From Pseudomonas sp. Bout1 (lineage in GTDB: Bacteria; Pseudomonadota; Gammaproteobacteria; Pseudomonadales; Pseudomonadaceae), in assembly GCF_034314165.1 (NCBI RefSeq), contig NZ_JAVIWK010000001.1, positions 4,169,001-4,233,000 of the forward strand: 64,000 nt of DNA, given 5' to 3'. A model generated the notes under the pieces. It saw only the letters and a list, made by a program, of their open reading frames with translations, ran no database searches and was not told the DNA's origin. Positions 44,598 to 53,407 of the stretch are shown here, piece by piece (position 1 is the first letter of the stretch; every line of letters starts with the position of its first letter). The translations under genes and the position numbers were made by a program.

Positions 44598-45353
44598 ATG
44601 TCTGGATTCTGGAATCAAGCCTTCGACCTCACCGGCCGCTGTGCCGTGATCACCGGCGGGGCCGCCGGGATCGGTCTGGCGTGTGCCAGCCTGCTGGTGG
44701 AACGCGGCGCGCGGGTGGCCCTGCTCGACCGCGACCCGGCCGTGGTCGAAGTCGCCGCAAGCCTGGGCGCCGGGAACATCGGCATCGCCCTGGACCTGCG
44801 CCAACTCGACCAGGTGCAGAGCACCGTCGACTACGTGTTCGATCACTTCAAGCGCCTGGATTACCTGGTCAACAGCGCCGGCGTCGCCCTGCTGGACAAG
44901 GCCCTGGACGTCAGCGAAAACGCCTGGGACACCACCCTCGACATCAACCTCAAGGCCAGCTTCTTCGTGGCCCAGGCCTGCGCCAAACACATGCTTGCCC
45001 AGGGCCGCGGGCGCATCGTCAACCTTGCTTCACAAGCGGCGGTGATCGGCCTGGACCGTCACGTCGCCTACTGCGCCAGCAAGGCCGCCGTGGTCGGCAT
45101 GACCAAAGTACTCGCCATGGAGTGGGCACCGCACATCAACGTCAACGCCATCTCCCCGACCATCGTCGAAACCGCCCTGGGCAAAAAGGCCTGGGCCGGC
45201 GAGCTGGGCGAACGGGCCAAATTGCAGATCCCGGCGGGGCGTTTTGCCCAGCCGGAAGAAATCGCCGGGCTGGCGCTGTACCTGCTCAGCGACGCCGCAC
45301 AGATGATCACGGGGGAAAACGTGGTGATCGACGGCGGCTACAGCATCCAATAA
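44598..45353 (+). CDS. Short-chain dehydrogenase/reductase, probable polyol dehydrogenase
   Basis: 251 residues from the ATG at 44598; an ATG two codons earlier sits closer to the AGAGGAG site. Classical SDR: cofactor motif TGGAAGIG, NSAGVALLD, catalytic Ser in NLASQAAVIG and YxxxK in YCASKAAVVGMTK, and a C-terminus ending VVIDGGYSIQ. An aspartate after the second strand (LLDRDP) points to NAD. In this locus it may oxidise a tetritol (threitol or erythritol) or a related polyol to its ketose. Confidence 0.9.
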   Translation: MSGFWNQAFDLTGRCAVITGGAAGIGLACASLLVERGARVALLDRDPAVVEVAASLGAGNIGIALDLRQLDQVQSTVDYVFDHFKRLDYLVNSAGVALLDKALDVSENAWDTTLDINLKASFFVAQACAKHMLAQGRGRIVNLASQAAVIGLDRHVAYCASKAAVVGMTKVLAMEWAPHINVNAISPTIVETALGKKAWAGELGERAKLQIPAGRFAQPEEIAGLALYLLSDAAQMITGENVVIDGGYSIQ

Positions 45354-45381
45354 TTGATCTTTTGTCGTGAGGTTTATCGTC

Positions 45382-46497
45382 ATGTCCACTGTCACCGAAC
45401 GCACGCCTGAGCAACTGTCGCCCGTCATCCCGAAAACCATGCAGGCCGTGGTCTGCCACGGCCCCGAAGACTACCGCCTGGAAACCGTCGACGTCCCCAC
45501 GCCCGGCCCCGACGAGATCCTGACCAAGGTCGAGCTGTGCGGCATCTGCATGGGCGATATCAAGACCTATCGCGGTGCGCCGTCGTTCTGGGGCGACGCC
45601 GAGCAACCGCGCTACGTGAAGCCGCCAATGATTCCCGGGCACGAATTCGTGTGCCGCGTAGTCGCCCTCGGCCCAGGCGCGGAAAAGCGTGGGGTGAAGG
45701 TCGGCGACCGGGTGATTTCCGAACAGATCGTGCCGTGCTGGGGCTGCCGCTTCTGCAACCACGGCCAGTATTGGATGTGCCAGAAACACGACCTGTACGG
45801 CTTCCAGAACAACGTCCAGGGCGCCATGGCCCAGTACATGATCTTCACCAAGGAAGGCATCATTCACCAGGTACCGGACTCGATTGCCCCGGACGAGGCG
45901 ATCCTGATCGAACCGCTGGCCTGCTCGCTGCACGCCGCAGAACGGGCGAATGTGGATTTCGACGACATCGTGGTAGTGGCCGGCGCCGGTACGCTGGGCC
46001 TGGGGATCATCGGCGCGGTGCGCATGCGCAACCCGAAAAAACTCATCGTGCTCGACATGAAACCCGAACGCGCCGCCCTTGCCCTGCGCATGGGGGCGGA
46101 TGAAGTGTGGAACCCGGCCGAAGTCGACGTGATGGCGAAGATTCGCGAAATCACCGATGGCTATGGTTGCGACATTTACATTGAGGCCACCGGGCACCAC
46201 AAGGCGGTGAACCAGGGCTTGGCGATGCTGCGCAAGCTGGGGCGTTTTGTAGAGTTCAGCGTGTTCAACGACGAGGCCACGGTGGACTGGTCGATCATCG
46301 GCGACCGCAAGGAACTGGATGTGCTGGGTTCGCACCTGGGGCCGTACATGTACCCGCGCGCCATCGACTTTATCGGCAACCGCAAGATCGACATGCGCGA
46401 CGTGGTGACCCACAAATTTGCCCTGGCAGACTTCAAGGAAGCGTTTGCGGTGATGGAACGCGGGGACAAGTCGCTTAAAGTCGTCCTGGAACCCTGA
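45382..46497 (+). CDS. Zinc-dependent polyol/alcohol dehydrogenase (MDR family)
   Basis: 371 residues from the ATG at 45382. Catalytic zinc site: CGICMGDIK and GHEFVCRVV. The structural zinc region PCWGCRFCNHGQYWMCQ has four cysteines. NAD-binding loop VVVAGAGTLGLGII, then LDMKPERAALALRMGADEV. This is the sorbitol/threonine dehydrogenase type. It is 28 bp after the SDR gene, so the locus encodes two polyol dehydrogenases, perhaps for different stereoisomers or steps. Confidence 0.9.
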   Translation: MSTVTERTPEQLSPVIPKTMQAVVCHGPEDYRLETVDVPTPGPDEILTKVELCGICMGDIKTYRGAPSFWGDAEQPRYVKPPMIPGHEFVCRVVALGPGAEKRGVKVGDRVISEQIVPCWGCRFCNHGQYWMCQKHDLYGFQNNVQGAMAQYMIFTKEGIIHQVPDSIAPDEAILIEPLACSLHAAERANVDFDDIVVVAGAGTLGLGIIGAVRMRNPKKLIVLDMKPERAALALRMGADEVWNPAEVDVMAKIREITDGYGCDIYIEATGHHKAVNQGLAMLRKLGRFVEFSVFNDEATVDWSIIGDRKELDVLGSHLGPYMYPRAIDFIGNRKIDMRDVVTHKFALADFKEAFAVMERGDKSLKVVLEP

Positions 46498-46519
46498 TTT
46501 GCCTAATAACACAGAACCC

Positions 46520-46648
46520 TGTGGGAGCCGGGCTTTGGCTTTTGGTGGGAGCTGGCTTGCCTGCGATGCAGACGCCTCGGTCTATCAGTGACACCGAGCC
46601 GATGCAATCGCAGGCAAGCCAGCTCCCACACAAGCCCGGCTCCCACAC
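46520..46648. repeat. Double REPIN between dehydrogenase and dhaK
   Basis: Two nested inverted pairs: an outer GTGGGAGCCGGGCTT with AAGCCCGGCTCCCAC, and an inner GTGGGAGCTGGCTTGCC with GGCAAGCCAGCTCCCAC. The transcript would fold into one long hairpin. Confidence 0.8.
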
Positions 46649-46676
46649 CAAGAATAAGAACACAGGAAACCGCGTT

Positions 46677-47678
46677 ATGAATCGAGTGATAAACGATCCG
46701 GACCAGGTGGTCGAGGACATGCTGCGCGGCATTCTGGTCGCGCACCCCGAGCTGCACCAATACGAAACCAATCCACGGGTGATCGGCAAGGCCAAGCCTT
46801 CGCCGCAGGGCCGCGTGGGCATCGTGACCGGCGGCGGTTCCGGCCATGAGCCGGCGTTTCTCGGTTATGTCGGCCCGGGCCTGGTGGACGCCGTGGCGGT
46901 TGGCGAGATTTTCTCCTCACCCACCGCCAAAAGCTTCTTCGACGCCTTCCGCGCCGCCGACCACGGCGCCGGTGTGGCATGCCTGTACGGCAACTATGCC
47001 GGCGACAACATGAACGTGAAGCTGGCGATGAAAATGGCCGCCAGCAAAGACATGCAGATCCGCACCGTGGTCGCCAACGACGATGTGGCCTCGGCGCCCA
47101 AGGCCGACATCGCCAAGCGTCGCGGGGTGGCCGGGGAAATCTTCATGTGGAAAGTCGGCGGTGCTGCCGCTGCCCAGCATTACGACCTGGATGGGGTGAT
47201 TCGTGTCGCCCAAAAGGCCGTCGACAACTGCCGCTCCATCGGCATCGGCCTCACGCCCTGCACCATTGCAGCGGTAGGCAAGCCGAACTTCCAGATCCCC
47301 GACGGGCAGATGGAACTGGGCATCGGCCACCATGGCGAACCGGGCATTGAAGTCATCGCGATCGAATCTGCCGAAGCCATGGCCGCGCGCATGCTCGCGC
47401 CGATCCTCGCCGACCGCGACTTCAGCCAGGACGACAGTGTGGTAGTACTGGTCTCCGGCCTGGGTGCGACACCCGTGATGGAACTTTACATCTTCTACGC
47501 CGAGGTTGAACGTCAGTTGCAGGCCAAGGGTTTGAAGATTCACCGCTGCTACGTGGGCAACTACTTCACCTCCCTGGAAATGATGGGCGTGACCCTGACC
47601 TTGCTCGGCCTGGACGCCGAGCTGAAAACCCTGATCGACCAACCCTGCCGCTCCATCGGCATGACCCAGGCGGATTAA
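46677..47678 (+). CDS. dhaK: DhaK-type subunit of a dihydroxyacetone/tetrulose kinase
   Basis: 333 residues with AGGAAA before the ATG. DhaK hallmarks: TGGGSGHEPAFLGYVG (His57 region), YGNYAGDNMN (catalytic Asp110) and GIGHHGEPGI, whose second histidine (His219) aligns with the residue that binds the ketose covalently. The partner DhaL follows after three bases. No DhaM phosphoryl donor is present in the window, so the enzyme may be ATP-dependent or use a DhaM from elsewhere. In this locus the substrate is more likely a tetrulose (D- or L-erythrulose) than dihydroxyacetone. Confidence 0.9.
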   Translation: MNRVINDPDQVVEDMLRGILVAHPELHQYETNPRVIGKAKPSPQGRVGIVTGGGSGHEPAFLGYVGPGLVDAVAVGEIFSSPTAKSFFDAFRAADHGAGVACLYGNYAGDNMNVKLAMKMAASKDMQIRTVVANDDVASAPKADIAKRRGVAGEIFMWKVGGAAAAQHYDLDGVIRVAQKAVDNCRSIGIGLTPCTIAAVGKPNFQIPDGQMELGIGHHGEPGIEVIAIESAEAMAARMLAPILADRDFSQDDSVVVLVSGLGATPVMELYIFYAEVERQLQAKGLKIHRCYVGNYFTSLEMMGVTLTLLGLDAELKTLIDQPCRSIGMTQAD

Positions 47679-47681
47679 ACC

Positions 47682-48326
47682 ATGAGCCAGCATTTCTCCA
47701 CCCACGACGGCAGCGCCATCGTCACCGACCTGGTCAGCGTGATCGTTGCCAACCGTGAGTACCTGAGCGAAGTCGACGGCGCCATCGGCGATGGCGACCA
47801 CGGTATCAACATGGCCAAGGGCTTTGCTCATTGCGGGCGCACGATTGAAGGCCGCCAGTTGACCTTGGCCGAAGCGCTGGACGAGTTGACGCTGAGCCTG
47901 ATGGAAGGCATCGGCGGTTCCATGGGGCCGCTGTATGGCAGCCTGTTTATCGGCATGGCGGATGAGGTGCGGGGCAGCGACGAGATTGATGCGCCGACCT
48001 TTGCGCATCTGCTGCGGGGCGGGCTGACTTCGTTGCAGGACATCACCGAGGCCGGCGTGGGTGACAAGTGCTTGATGGACACGTTGATTCCGGCGGTGGA
48101 AGCGTTTGAACAGGCCCATGCGTCGGGGGCGTCGTTCAGTGAGGCGCTGGATGCGATGAAAAGTGCTGCCTCGCAGGGCCGGGATTCGACCAGGGATCTG
48201 GTGGCGAAGATTGGGCGGGCCAGCCGGCTGGGCGAGCGCTCGCTGGGCGTGCTGGATGCGGGTGCGGTGTCGTGCTGCCTGATACTGACGCGGTTGGCGG
48301 ATTCGGTTCAACCGAGGTTGGTGTAA
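47682..48326 (+). CDS. dhaL: DhaL-type nucleotide-binding subunit of the same kinase
   Basis: 214 residues with the metal/nucleotide motif DGAIGDGDHGINMAKG, then GGSMGPLYGSLF and GDKCLMDTLIPAVEAF, all typical of DhaL. It follows dhaK immediately. It would carry the ADP or ATP that phosphorylates the ketose bound by DhaK. Last gene of the catabolic set; the next gene is convergent. Confidence 0.92.
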   Translation: MSQHFSTHDGSAIVTDLVSVIVANREYLSEVDGAIGDGDHGINMAKGFAHCGRTIEGRQLTLAEALDELTLSLMEGIGGSMGPLYGSLFIGMADEVRGSDEIDAPTFAHLLRGGLTSLQDITEAGVGDKCLMDTLIPAVEAFEQAHASGASFSEALDAMKSAASQGRDSTRDLVAKIGRASRLGERSLGVLDAGAVSCCLILTRLADSVQPRLV

Positions 48327-48350
48327 ACCCCTCACCACAAATAAGCGCGC

Positions 48351-49235
48351 TCAGGCCAAAGACGTGGGAAACGCCTTGCGCACCTGCTCGATATACCGCG
48401 CCACCGCCGGCGCCTTTTCAAAGCGCCGGTGGATCAGCGACAGCCACGACGATGCCTCACTGCCGTCAATCGTGCGGTACACGACATTCGGCAAGCCCAC
48501 ATGCCCCACCACCGACGCTGGCACCACCGCCACGCCCTGCCCCAGCGACACCAAGGCAATCACTGCCACCAAGCCACCCGGCTGCGGCCCTAACCGAGGG
48601 GCATAACCGCCCTGCGCCGCCACGTGCAGCGTGCCGCTGATTTGCTCGGGCAAGATGAAGGTCTCGTTCTGCAAGTGCTCGGGCGTGATCGCCTTTAGTC
48701 CCAGCAGCCAGGAATCCTGGGGCAGCGCCAACACAAATCCCTCACTGCCCAACCGCACGGCCTCGACACCGTCAGGCAACGTCATCGGCGAACGAATATA
48801 GCCAATGTCATAGCGCCCCTCGGCCACCAGCCCCGGCAACGTTGCCATGGGACTCTCCCGCACGCTGAGGCTCACATCCGGGCAATCCGCGCTGAACGAC
48901 TGCACCTGGCGCTGCAACAACCCCGAATACACCGCCGACGCCACATACCCCAACTCGATATGACCGATCTCGCCACGCCCGGCACGCTGGGCTTTGCGCT
49001 GGGCAAATTCAAACTGGCGCACGGTGGCCTCGGCCTCGATCAACAACGCCGCGCCCGCCTCGGTCAGGCTGACTTCGCGCTGGCGCCGGATAAACAAGCG
49101 GGTGCCAAGGGTGTTTTCCATGTCCTGGATCTGCCGGCTCAGGGTCGGCGGCGCAATGCCCAATTGCTCAGCAGCACGGGTGAAATTGCGTTGCCGGGCA
49201 ACGGCCAGGAAGTAGCGGAAATGCCGTATTTCCAT
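48351..49235 (-). CDS. LysR-type transcriptional regulator
   Basis: 294 residues. Winged helix NFTRAAEQLGIAPPTLSRQIQDMENTLGTRLFIRRQREVSL, typical of BenM/CatM-like LysR proteins. It is divergent from the MFS transporter gene at 49386 across a gap of about 150 bp, and so probably controls it. Confidence 0.92.
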   Translation of the reverse strand: MEIRHFRYFLAVARQRNFTRAAEQLGIAPPTLSRQIQDMENTLGTRLFIRRQREVSLTEAGAALLIEAEATVRQFEFAQRKAQRAGRGEIGHIELGYVASAVYSGLLQRQVQSFSADCPDVSLSVRESPMATLPGLVAEGRYDIGYIRSPMTLPDGVEAVRLGSEGFVLALPQDSWLLGLKAITPEHLQNETFILPEQISGTLHVAAQGGYAPRLGPQPGGLVAVIALVSLGQGVAVVPASVVGHVGLPNVVYRTIDGSEASSWLSLIHRRFEKAPAVARYIEQVRKAFPTSLA

Positions 49236-49385
49236 AACAGGATTAGCTCAAAGGTAATGAAGTGCTCGGTCGCGCCTAACACAAGCCGTCGAAGTCGGAG
49301 ATAAGCTCGCAGCAGGTCCACATTAGAGAGCATTTGCGATGCACGTCAAATTCCGCTTCAGGATTGCCCGACAGGTAATTCGACC

Positions 49386-50915
49386 ATGAGCAAAGTCAGC
49401 CCGCGCCTCACACTGCTGACCGCCTCCGGCGTCTGTTCGCTGATTGTGCTCGACACCAACATAGTCGCCGTCACCCTACCGAGCATTGCCCGGGACCTGG
49501 GGGCGAATTTCGCCGATATCGAATGGGTGGTCAGCGCTTATATGCTGGCCTTCGCTGCGCTGTTGCTGCCGGCCGGGAGCATTGCCGACCGCTTTGGTCG
49601 CAAGAAGACCCTGGTCTGGGGCCTGGGTATTTTCATCCTCGCTTCCCTGGGCTGCGGTGCGGCGCCGAATGCGTTGTTCCTGGATATCGCCCGTGCCGTC
49701 AAAGGTGTCGGCGCAGCGCTGCTGCTGACCTCGGCCCTGGCCTCCATTGGCCATACCTTCCATGACGAAGTGGAACGCGCCAAGGCCTGGGCCTTTTGGG
49801 GCGCGTGCATGGGCGTGGCGATGACGGCTGCGCCGACCCTTGGCGGGTTGATTACCCAGTACCTCGGCTGGCGCTGGATTTTCTATCTGAATTTGCCGGT
49901 CGGCCTGGTACTGATGGGACTGGTGCTGCGCGCGATTCCGGAGTCTCGGGACGCCCAGTCCGCCAGGCTTGATCCCTGGGGCAGCCTGACCTTCAGCGCG
50001 AGTTTGCTGTGTTTGATCTGGGGCCTGATCGAAGCCAATCGCATCGGCTGGGACAACCCGCTGACTTACGCGCGGCTGCTGGGTGGTGCTGCGCTGTTAG
50101 GTTTGTTTGTACTCGCCGAACGCCTGCAACAACGGCCCATGGTGGACCTGAAGTTATTCAAACACCCGCGCTTCATCGGCGCACTGCTGGGGATGTTCGC
50201 CTACGCCGGCTGTGCCCAGGTGATGATGACGCTGCTGCCGTTCTACCTGCAAAACGGCCTGGGGTTCTCCGCGATTGCCTCCGGGCTGGGCATGTTGCCG
50301 TTTGCCTTGACCATGTTGATTTGTCCGCGGATAGGCGCGCGCCTGGCCGGCCGCTTTGCCCCGGCCACTCTGATGGCGACAGGGCTGGCGCTGGTGGGTT
50401 GCGGCAACCTGCTGAGTGCCTGGGCGGTCAATATCGGCGGCTATCTGCCGTTCGCCCTGGCGATTGCCGTCACAGGCGCCGGTGCGGGATTGCTCAATGG
50501 CGATACGCAGAAAAACATCATGGCCTGCGTGCCACGGGACCGCGCGGGGATGGCGTCGGGCATGAGCACCACCATGCGTTTCAGCGCGATCATGTTGGCG
50601 ATTGGGGTGTATGGAGCGTTGTTGAGCAGCCATAGCGAACAGTTGCTGCACGCGGGCATCAGCTCTCAGTGGCAGGAACAGGTGGCAGGGATTGCTTCAA
50701 GGGTGGTGGCAGGCGATATGCCGGCGGCGATGGCTTTGCTGCCTGAGTCGGCGCGGGAGACGGTGCAGCCACTGGCGCGGCAGGCGTTTGTGGGCGGGTT
50801 CAGCGTGGTGTTGTGGGTGGCGGGGTTGTTGGGTTTGCTGGGGGCGCTGGTGGTGGGCGCGTTGATGCGGCATCCAATACCAGCAGTGCAACAGGCCTCA
50901 CTACCAGCTCGGTAA
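49386..50915 (+). CDS. DHA2-family MFS efflux transporter (EmrB/QacA type)
   Basis: 509 residues and about 14 membrane spans. It starts with LIVLDTNIVAVTLPSIARDL (DHA2 motif D1), then ADRFGRKKTL (motif A), WAFWGACMGVAMTAAPTLGG (motif C-like) and WRWIFYLNLPVG. Likely a proton-driven exporter for a drug or toxic metabolite. Regulated perhaps by the divergent LysR gene. No membrane-fusion partner (EmrA) is adjacent. The last quarter of the gene is unusually G-rich. Confidence 0.92.
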   Translation: MSKVSPRLTLLTASGVCSLIVLDTNIVAVTLPSIARDLGANFADIEWVVSAYMLAFAALLLPAGSIADRFGRKKTLVWGLGIFILASLGCGAAPNALFLDIARAVKGVGAALLLTSALASIGHTFHDEVERAKAWAFWGACMGVAMTAAPTLGGLITQYLGWRWIFYLNLPVGLVLMGLVLRAIPESRDAQSARLDPWGSLTFSASLLCLIWGLIEANRIGWDNPLTYARLLGGAALLGLFVLAERLQQRPMVDLKLFKHPRFIGALLGMFAYAGCAQVMMTLLPFYLQNGLGFSAIASGLGMLPFALTMLICPRIGARLAGRFAPATLMATGLALVGCGNLLSAWAVNIGGYLPFALAIAVTGAGAGLLNGDTQKNIMACVPRDRAGMASGMSTTMRFSAIMLAIGVYGALLSSHSEQLLHAGISSQWQEQVAGIASRVVAGDMPAAMALLPESARETVQPLARQAFVGGFSVVLWVAGLLGLLGALVVGALMRHPIPAVQQASLPAR

Positions 50916-50917
50916 TG

Positions 50918-50945
50918 TGACCACCACAACTCAATGTGGTGGTCA
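50918..50945. terminator. Bidirectional hairpin between MFS and sohB genes
   Basis: Perfect 11-base stem TGACCACCACA/TGTGGTGGTCA with a six-base loop, between two convergent genes. No long U tract, but it can act on both strands. Confidence 0.75.
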
Positions 50946-50954
50946 GTTGAATTG

Positions 50955-51980
50955 TTACCAGAAACGCTGCTGGGTCAGGCGGCTCCACCAGGTCAGCAGC
51001 ACCCGGTCTACCGAACCGCTGGCCGCCAGGCCCACCCGCTCTTGCAGGCTTTTACGCTCGGCATAGTGCAGGTGGAACACCTCGGCGGTCTTGGCTTTGG
51101 TTGCCAGGTATTCATCGCTGGTTTGCAGCGCGTCCACCAGTTGCTTGTCCAGCGCGGCAACACCGAGCCAGACTTCGCCGGTGGCCACGTCATCAATCGC
51201 CAACTGCGGGCGGTAGCGCGACACGAAGTTCTTGAACAGTTGATGGGTGATGTCCAGGTCTTCCTGGAACTTCTCGCGGCCCTTCTCGGTGTTTTCGCCA
51301 AACACGGTCAGGGTGCGTTTGTATTCACCGGCGGTCAGCACTTCGAAGTCGATGTCGTGTTTCTTCAGCAGGCGGTTGACGTTGGGCAACTGCGCCACCA
51401 CACCGATCGAGCCCAGGATGGCAAACGGCGCGCTGATGATCTTCTCGCCGATGCACGCCATCATGTAGCCGCCGCTGGCCGCGACCTTGTCGATGCACAC
51501 GGTCAATGGCACGCCCGCCTCGCGGATACGCGCCAGTTGCGACGACGCCAGGCCGTAGCTGTGGACCATGCCGCCGCCGCTTTCCAGGCGCAGTACCACT
51601 TCGTCCTTGGGCGTGGCCAGGCTCAACAATGCAGTGATTTCATGGCGCAGGCTTTCGGTGGCCGACGCCTTGATGTCGCCATCAAAATCCAGCACGAACA
51701 CCCGAGGCTTGGCCTCGGGTTTCTTCTTGCTGTTCTTCTTTTCGGTTTTGCTTTCGGACTTGCGCAACGCCTTGAGCTGGTCCTTGTCGAGCAAGGCTTG
51801 CTCCAGGCGCTCACGCAAGCCCTTGTAGAAATCATTGAGCTTGCTGACCTGCAACTGGCCGGCGGACTTGCGACGCCCCTTGCTGCGCAGCGCGGCAAAC
51901 GTGACCAGCACCACCAGAATGGCGACGACCAAGGTGACGGTTTTAGCCAGGAAACTTGCGTACTCAGCCAAAAAATCCAT
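50955..51980 (-). CDS. sohB: Inner-membrane peptidase SohB (S49 family)
   Basis: 341 residues. N-terminal membrane anchor (about 10-31), a lysine-rich linker (75-92) and the S49 protease domain. The catalytic serine is Ser169 (KVAASGGYMM) and the lysine is Lys221 (AGEYKRTL). SohB/SppA-type proteases degrade signal peptides or membrane protein fragments at the cytoplasmic membrane. The length matches E. coli SohB closely. Confidence 0.95.
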   Translation of the reverse strand: MDFLAEYASFLAKTVTLVVAILVVLVTFAALRSKGRRKSAGQLQVSKLNDFYKGLRERLEQALLDKDQLKALRKSESKTEKKNSKKKPEAKPRVFVLDFDGDIKASATESLRHEITALLSLATPKDEVVLRLESGGGMVHSYGLASSQLARIREAGVPLTVCIDKVAASGGYMMACIGEKIISAPFAILGSIGVVAQLPNVNRLLKKHDIDFEVLTAGEYKRTLTVFGENTEKGREKFQEDLDITHQLFKNFVSRYRPQLAIDDVATGEVWLGVAALDKQLVDALQTSDEYLATKAKTAEVFHLHYAERKSLQERVGLAASGSVDRVLLTWWSRLTQQRFW

Positions 51981-52173
51981 GTGACTCCTTACTAATGCAG
52001 TGCGCCAGGCGCGGATTGCCCAAGCATACCGACGCCACCGCCCCGGGGCCAGTGATCAAACCGCCAGCAGCGGGCCTCTAACGGGCTTTTAAAACAAGCG
52101 TATGTTTTTTCATTGACAGCTTCCCGGCATCCTCATAACCTCGCCAGACTTTCAACGTACCGGGAAAACGGAC

Positions 52174-52884
52174 GTGGGCAGCATCTACCTGATTCGACAT
52201 GGCCAGGCCTCCTTCGGTGCAGACGACTACGACGTGCTGTCGCCCATCGGTGTGCAACAGGCGCAAGTGCTGGGCAGCCACCTGGCCGAGCTGGGCCTGA
52301 GCTTCGACCGCTGCGTTTCGGGCGCCCTGCGCCGCCAGCAGCACACCGCCACTGCGGCCTTCGAACAATACAGCGCCCTCGGCCTGCCGGTACCCACGCT
52401 GGAAATCGACAGCGCGTTCAACGAATTCGACGCCGAGGCCATCATCCGCGCCCTGCTCCCGGACTTGCTGCACAGCGAACCCGAAGCCCTGCACATCCTG
52501 CGCAACGCCGCGCAAAACCGTGGCGAGTTCCAGCGCATCTTTTCCCTGATTGTCGAACGCTGGCTGGCCGGCACGTACGACCCGCCGGGGCTGGAAAGCT
52601 GGCTGGGGTTTGTCGAACGTGTGCAGGGTGGCCTGCAACGCATCCTCGAAGTGGCCCAGGGCAGTGACAAGATCGCCGTGTTCACCTCCGGCGGAACCAT
52701 CACTGCCCTGCTTCACCTGATTACCCGAATGCCTGCCGCACAGGCCTTCGAACTGAACTGGCAAATTGTTAACACCTCGCTCAACCAGCTTAAATTCCGT
52801 GGTCGCGAGGTGGCACTGGCTTCCTTCAACAGCCATACCCACTTGCAACTGTTGAAGGCGCCGCAGCTCATCACCTTCCGATGA
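52174..52884 (+). CDS. Histidine phosphatase family protein
   Basis: 236 residues with a GTG start at 52174. The phosphatase motif IYLIRHGQASFG is intact. In the second catalytic region, where HGG is usual, the protein reads VFTSGGTITALL with serine in place of histidine. This variant is seen in some phosphoglycerate-mutase-like proteins and may lower or alter activity. Followed after 55 bp by the SCP2 gene in the same direction, so an operon is likely. Confidence 0.85.
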   Translation: MGSIYLIRHGQASFGADDYDVLSPIGVQQAQVLGSHLAELGLSFDRCVSGALRRQQHTATAAFEQYSALGLPVPTLEIDSAFNEFDAEAIIRALLPDLLHSEPEALHILRNAAQNRGEFQRIFSLIVERWLAGTYDPPGLESWLGFVERVQGGLQRILEVAQGSDKIAVFTSGGTITALLHLITRMPAAQAFELNWQIVNTSLNQLKFRGREVALASFNSHTHLQLLKAPQLITFR

Positions 52885-52939
52885 ACTGCGGCCAACCGTG
52901 ACCCCAAGGTCACTGGACTCACCCTAAAGGATCGAAACC

Positions 52940-53254
52940 ATGACTGACGTAGCTAAAGCCGTAGAAGCAATGAAAGCCAAATTCAACCCAGCCGCTGCCG
53001 ACGGCCTGGACCTGGTGTTCGGTTTCCGTATCGACGACACCCAGAACTTCTCGCTGGTGGTGAAAAACAATACCTGCGAACTGCTGGAAGGTGAAAACCC
53101 TGACGCCCAAGTCACCCTGGTGATGGACGGCGACACCATGAAAGGCATCGTCAGCGGCGAAACCGACGGCATGCAAGCGTTCATGGGCGGCAAACTGCGC
53201 ACTGAAGGCGACATGATGCTGGCGATGAAATTGAGCGACCTGTTCCCGGCCTGA
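52940..53254 (+). CDS. SCP2 sterol-binding-like domain protein
   Basis: 104 residues; AAGGA precedes the ATG. The sequence (LVFGFRIDDTQNFSLVVKNNTCELLEG..DAQVTLVMDGDTMKGIVSGETDGMQAFMGGKLRTEGDMMLAMKL) is a complete single SCP2 domain, a hydrophobic tunnel that binds lipids or acyl groups. Common in Pseudomonas; physiological ligand unknown. Likely co-transcribed with the phosphatase gene. Confidence 0.92.
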   Translation: MTDVAKAVEAMKAKFNPAAADGLDLVFGFRIDDTQNFSLVVKNNTCELLEGENPDAQVTLVMDGDTMKGIVSGETDGMQAFMGGKLRTEGDMMLAMKLSDLFPA

Positions 53255-53284
53255 TCAGGGCAACCCTGCCAGACCACGCGAGCC

Positions 53285-53376
53285 TGTGTGGGCGCCGGGC
53301 TTGCCCGCGATAGCATCACCTCGGTGCAACTGATACACCGAGGCGTCTGCATCGCAGGCAAGCCAGCTCCCACACA
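53285..53376. repeat. REPIN between SCP2 and glucosidase genes
   Basis: TGTGGGCGCCGGGCTTGCCC.. with the inverted GCAGGCAAGCCAGCTCCCACA and a loop. It lies between the 3' ends of convergent genes. Confidence 0.85.
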
Positions 53377-53407
53377 GGCCCGCGTCCACCTTCAGGTTGT
53401 GTTGTTT

